From the NCBI GenBank assembly GCA_903897205.1, contig CAIUAS010000282.1, positions 1-5,148 of the forward strand: 5,148 bases of DNA, in the 5' to 3' direction. This document shows positions 3,771-5,148 of this stretch, piece after piece. Under the pieces are notes generated by a model. It ran no database searches. It saw only the letters and a list, made by a program, of their open reading frames with translations, and was not told the origin of the DNA. Within the stretch, counting starts at the first letter, position 1, and the number at the start of each line of letters is the position of its first letter. This DNA comes from an uncultured Gammaproteobacteria bacterium. GTDB taxonomy: Bacteria; Pseudomonadota; Gammaproteobacteria; CAIUAS01. The translations under genes were made by a program, and so were the position numbers.

Positions 3771-5148
3771 ATGTTCAAATCAATCACAGTAAAGGAAAAT
3801 GGAGTAATAACAGTGGAAAAGCATAAAGCCACTAGTGAAAAATCTACATGGAAAGACATTAGATCTAAAGTCGCCCATATAAGACCAGAACTTACGAAAA
3901 TTATAGATGAGTTAGATCCTCAAGATGATTTTCCACTTATTTTTGCAAGTTATCCTTATGGCCGTAAAATAGTGGATAAAGGTACGATTCAGTTACCAGC
4001 CGCAGACGGAAAAGTTGTACCTATTGATGCGCCAACCATCTCAAAAGATTTTAAGCATTTATTAAAACGGCGTTCTGTCCCTGTTAGCTTAATGCTAAAA
4101 AATACGGGCGAAGTTTACTATGAGATGCCAGATCGTATTATTACCCTTAATTTATTTCAACCGGGTGCTATTTTTGGCCTTTGGGAAAATTTAGATCCAA
4201 CGCTGTCGCACTTTGTTAGAAGAATTTGGAGTGTGTCATCCGGTGCACGCTCAGTATATTTATTGCCAAAAATTACAGATGTTGCTTCACACAAAGAATT
4301 AAAGAAAAAATACGGTATCCGTTCGCATCTACCTAAAAGTTTATTAGATCATTGGCAAATATTAGTAGAGATAGCTAATAGCCAAGCTTTCGACCAAGAC
4401 TGGCATAGTGAAGTTTTATTTTTTTCCGATAAATGGATAGATACCGCCATTAGCGATCCTGCCTGGAAAGATTTTTATAATTATTTACTGCAAGATGGCT
4501 GGAACCAGTCACAATATTGGCGAAATAAGGTAACGTTTGACATCGTATGGGAACTGTTTACCAATGAATTGATCAAACAAAATATGAAGCCTAACCCTTA
4601 TTTCGTCAGCATCATTAAACATCTTGTTTTAGTCGGTACCGGCGTTCTACCAGCCTCTACCGCCGCTGATAATAGCAACGCTGCTGCACCCATTCAGGGA
4701 CTACAAGAAGTTTTTATAAATGATTATAAATTAAAAGATTATGTTCCTACTATCATGCAGCCGCATGTTTTTTCCTATGATGATGGCATACCAGCCTATT
4801 ATTCATTGCAATTACCCGCATTATTAGAAACGCCACTTGTATCACGCCAATTACCAAGCATATTAAGTGCTATGCCTGAAATAATGTTTTTAATGGATAC
4901 TTTTCAGACAGAGGTATTGCAAGGTGAAATTAAAGCAGATAATACACCCATAGAAGCTTTTGCCCAAAAAGTAGTATGTGATTATTTCCATAGTGAAGCC
5001 GATGGTAATAATAGTGTTAGGTCTACTAAGGAAATGCCTTTAGAAGATAAAAGGCTAGTAACCCTACCTGGTAAATATAATAATAGAGTTTTTGCTGAAA
5101 CAGGGCATTTTTGCCGTGGTTGCATACGACTTTCAACCAAAAAAGATG
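3771..5148 (+). CDS. Uncharacterised large protein, N-terminal 459 residues, cut by the window edge
   Basis: The frame is open from the ATG at 3771 to the right end (459 codons plus one base), so the C terminus is not seen. I do not recognise a domain. There is no signal peptide or convincing membrane span; the sequence is rich in aromatic residues and looks like a soluble globular protein. Distinct segments are SYPYGRKIVDKG (residues 60-71), a block around RRIWSVSSGARSVYLLPKI (150-168), a Trp-rich helical part (211-260, with KWID, AWKDFYNYLL and DGWNQSQYW), an Ala/Ser/Asn-rich probable linker (about 295-308), and CRGC (448-451) near the edge, a CxxC pair that could bind metal. No reverse-transcriptase YxDD motif, Walker A motif or nuclease signature is visible in this part. 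Coding quality is good: a long open frame with a proper Shine-Dalgarno. The roughly 190-nt structured leader suggests post-transcriptional control, perhaps by the protein itself. Confidence 0.8.
   Translation, partial: MFKSITVKENGVITVEKHKATSEKSTWKDIRSKVAHIRPELTKIIDELDPQDDFPLIFASYPYGRKIVDKGTIQLPAADGKVVPIDAPTISKDFKHLLKRRSVPVSLMLKNTGEVYYEMPDRIITLNLFQPGAIFGLWENLDPTLSHFVRRIWSVSSGARSVYLLPKITDVASHKELKKKYGIRSHLPKSLLDHWQILVEIANSQAFDQDWHSEVLFFSDKWIDTAISDPAWKDFYNYLLQDGWNQSQYWRNKVTFDIVWELFTNELIKQNMKPNPYFVSIIKHLVLVGTGVLPASTAADNSNAAAPIQGLQEVFINDYKLKDYVPTIMQPHVFSYDDGIPAYYSLQLPALLETPLVSRQLPSILSAMPEIMFLMDTFQTEVLQGEIKADNTPIEAFAQKVVCDYFHSEADGNNSVRSTKEMPLEDKRLVTLPGKYNNRVFAETGHFCRGCIRLSTKKD

Overview
The window looks like a chromosomal segment of an AT-rich gammaproteobacterium, probably from or near the Legionellales (Legionella/Coxiella/Berkiella relatives). 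This rests on AT-rich codon use, an MlaF with the classic gammaproteobacterial C-terminal tail, and the mix of envelope and thiol-redox genes. The placement is an inference from style of sequence, not from a marker gene.

Layout: (1) 1-388, plus strand: C-terminal end of a fused permease/ATPase ABC transporter of the YddA/SbmA-BacA type, cut by the window edge. (2) 417-1884, minus strand: a tight dsbA-mlaF pair, a periplasmic thiol oxidase with a CPAC active site followed 7 nt later by the ATPase of the Mla phospholipid transporter. No mlaE/D/C/B follows. (3) 1885-2062: divergent intergenic region with candidate promoters in both directions. (4) 2063-3023, plus strand: a two-gene unit, a small exported two-cysteine protein of unknown function translationally coupled to an OsmC/Ohr-family thiol peroxidase-like protein. 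(5) 3018-3425, minus strand: an in-frame remnant of a hybrid sensor histidine kinase that has lost its phosphoacceptor His, most of its ATPase domain and its receiver Asp. (6) 3426-3770: a 345-nt region without a protein gene. It holds a good sigma70-type promoter and, starting about 5 nt after the predicted transcription start, a compact RNA-like fold (11-bp closing helix, 10-bp hairpin, 7-bp perfect pseudoknot). (7) 3771 to the right edge, plus strand: at least 459 codons of an uncharacterised large protein, preceded by that leader.

The most interesting part is the leader at 3585-3762. The 3' strand of its closing helix can pair either with the 5' strand, or with the Shine-Dalgarno region of the downstream gene (8 pairs covering AAGG). 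That is the geometry of a translational switch. I do not recognise it as a known riboswitch or ribozyme class. It could be a metabolite- or protein-binding autoregulatory element for the unknown protein. Genes in regions 2-4 share a theme of envelope and thiol redox (DsbA, a secreted two-Cys protein, OsmC), but a functional link between them is inferred only from adjacency.
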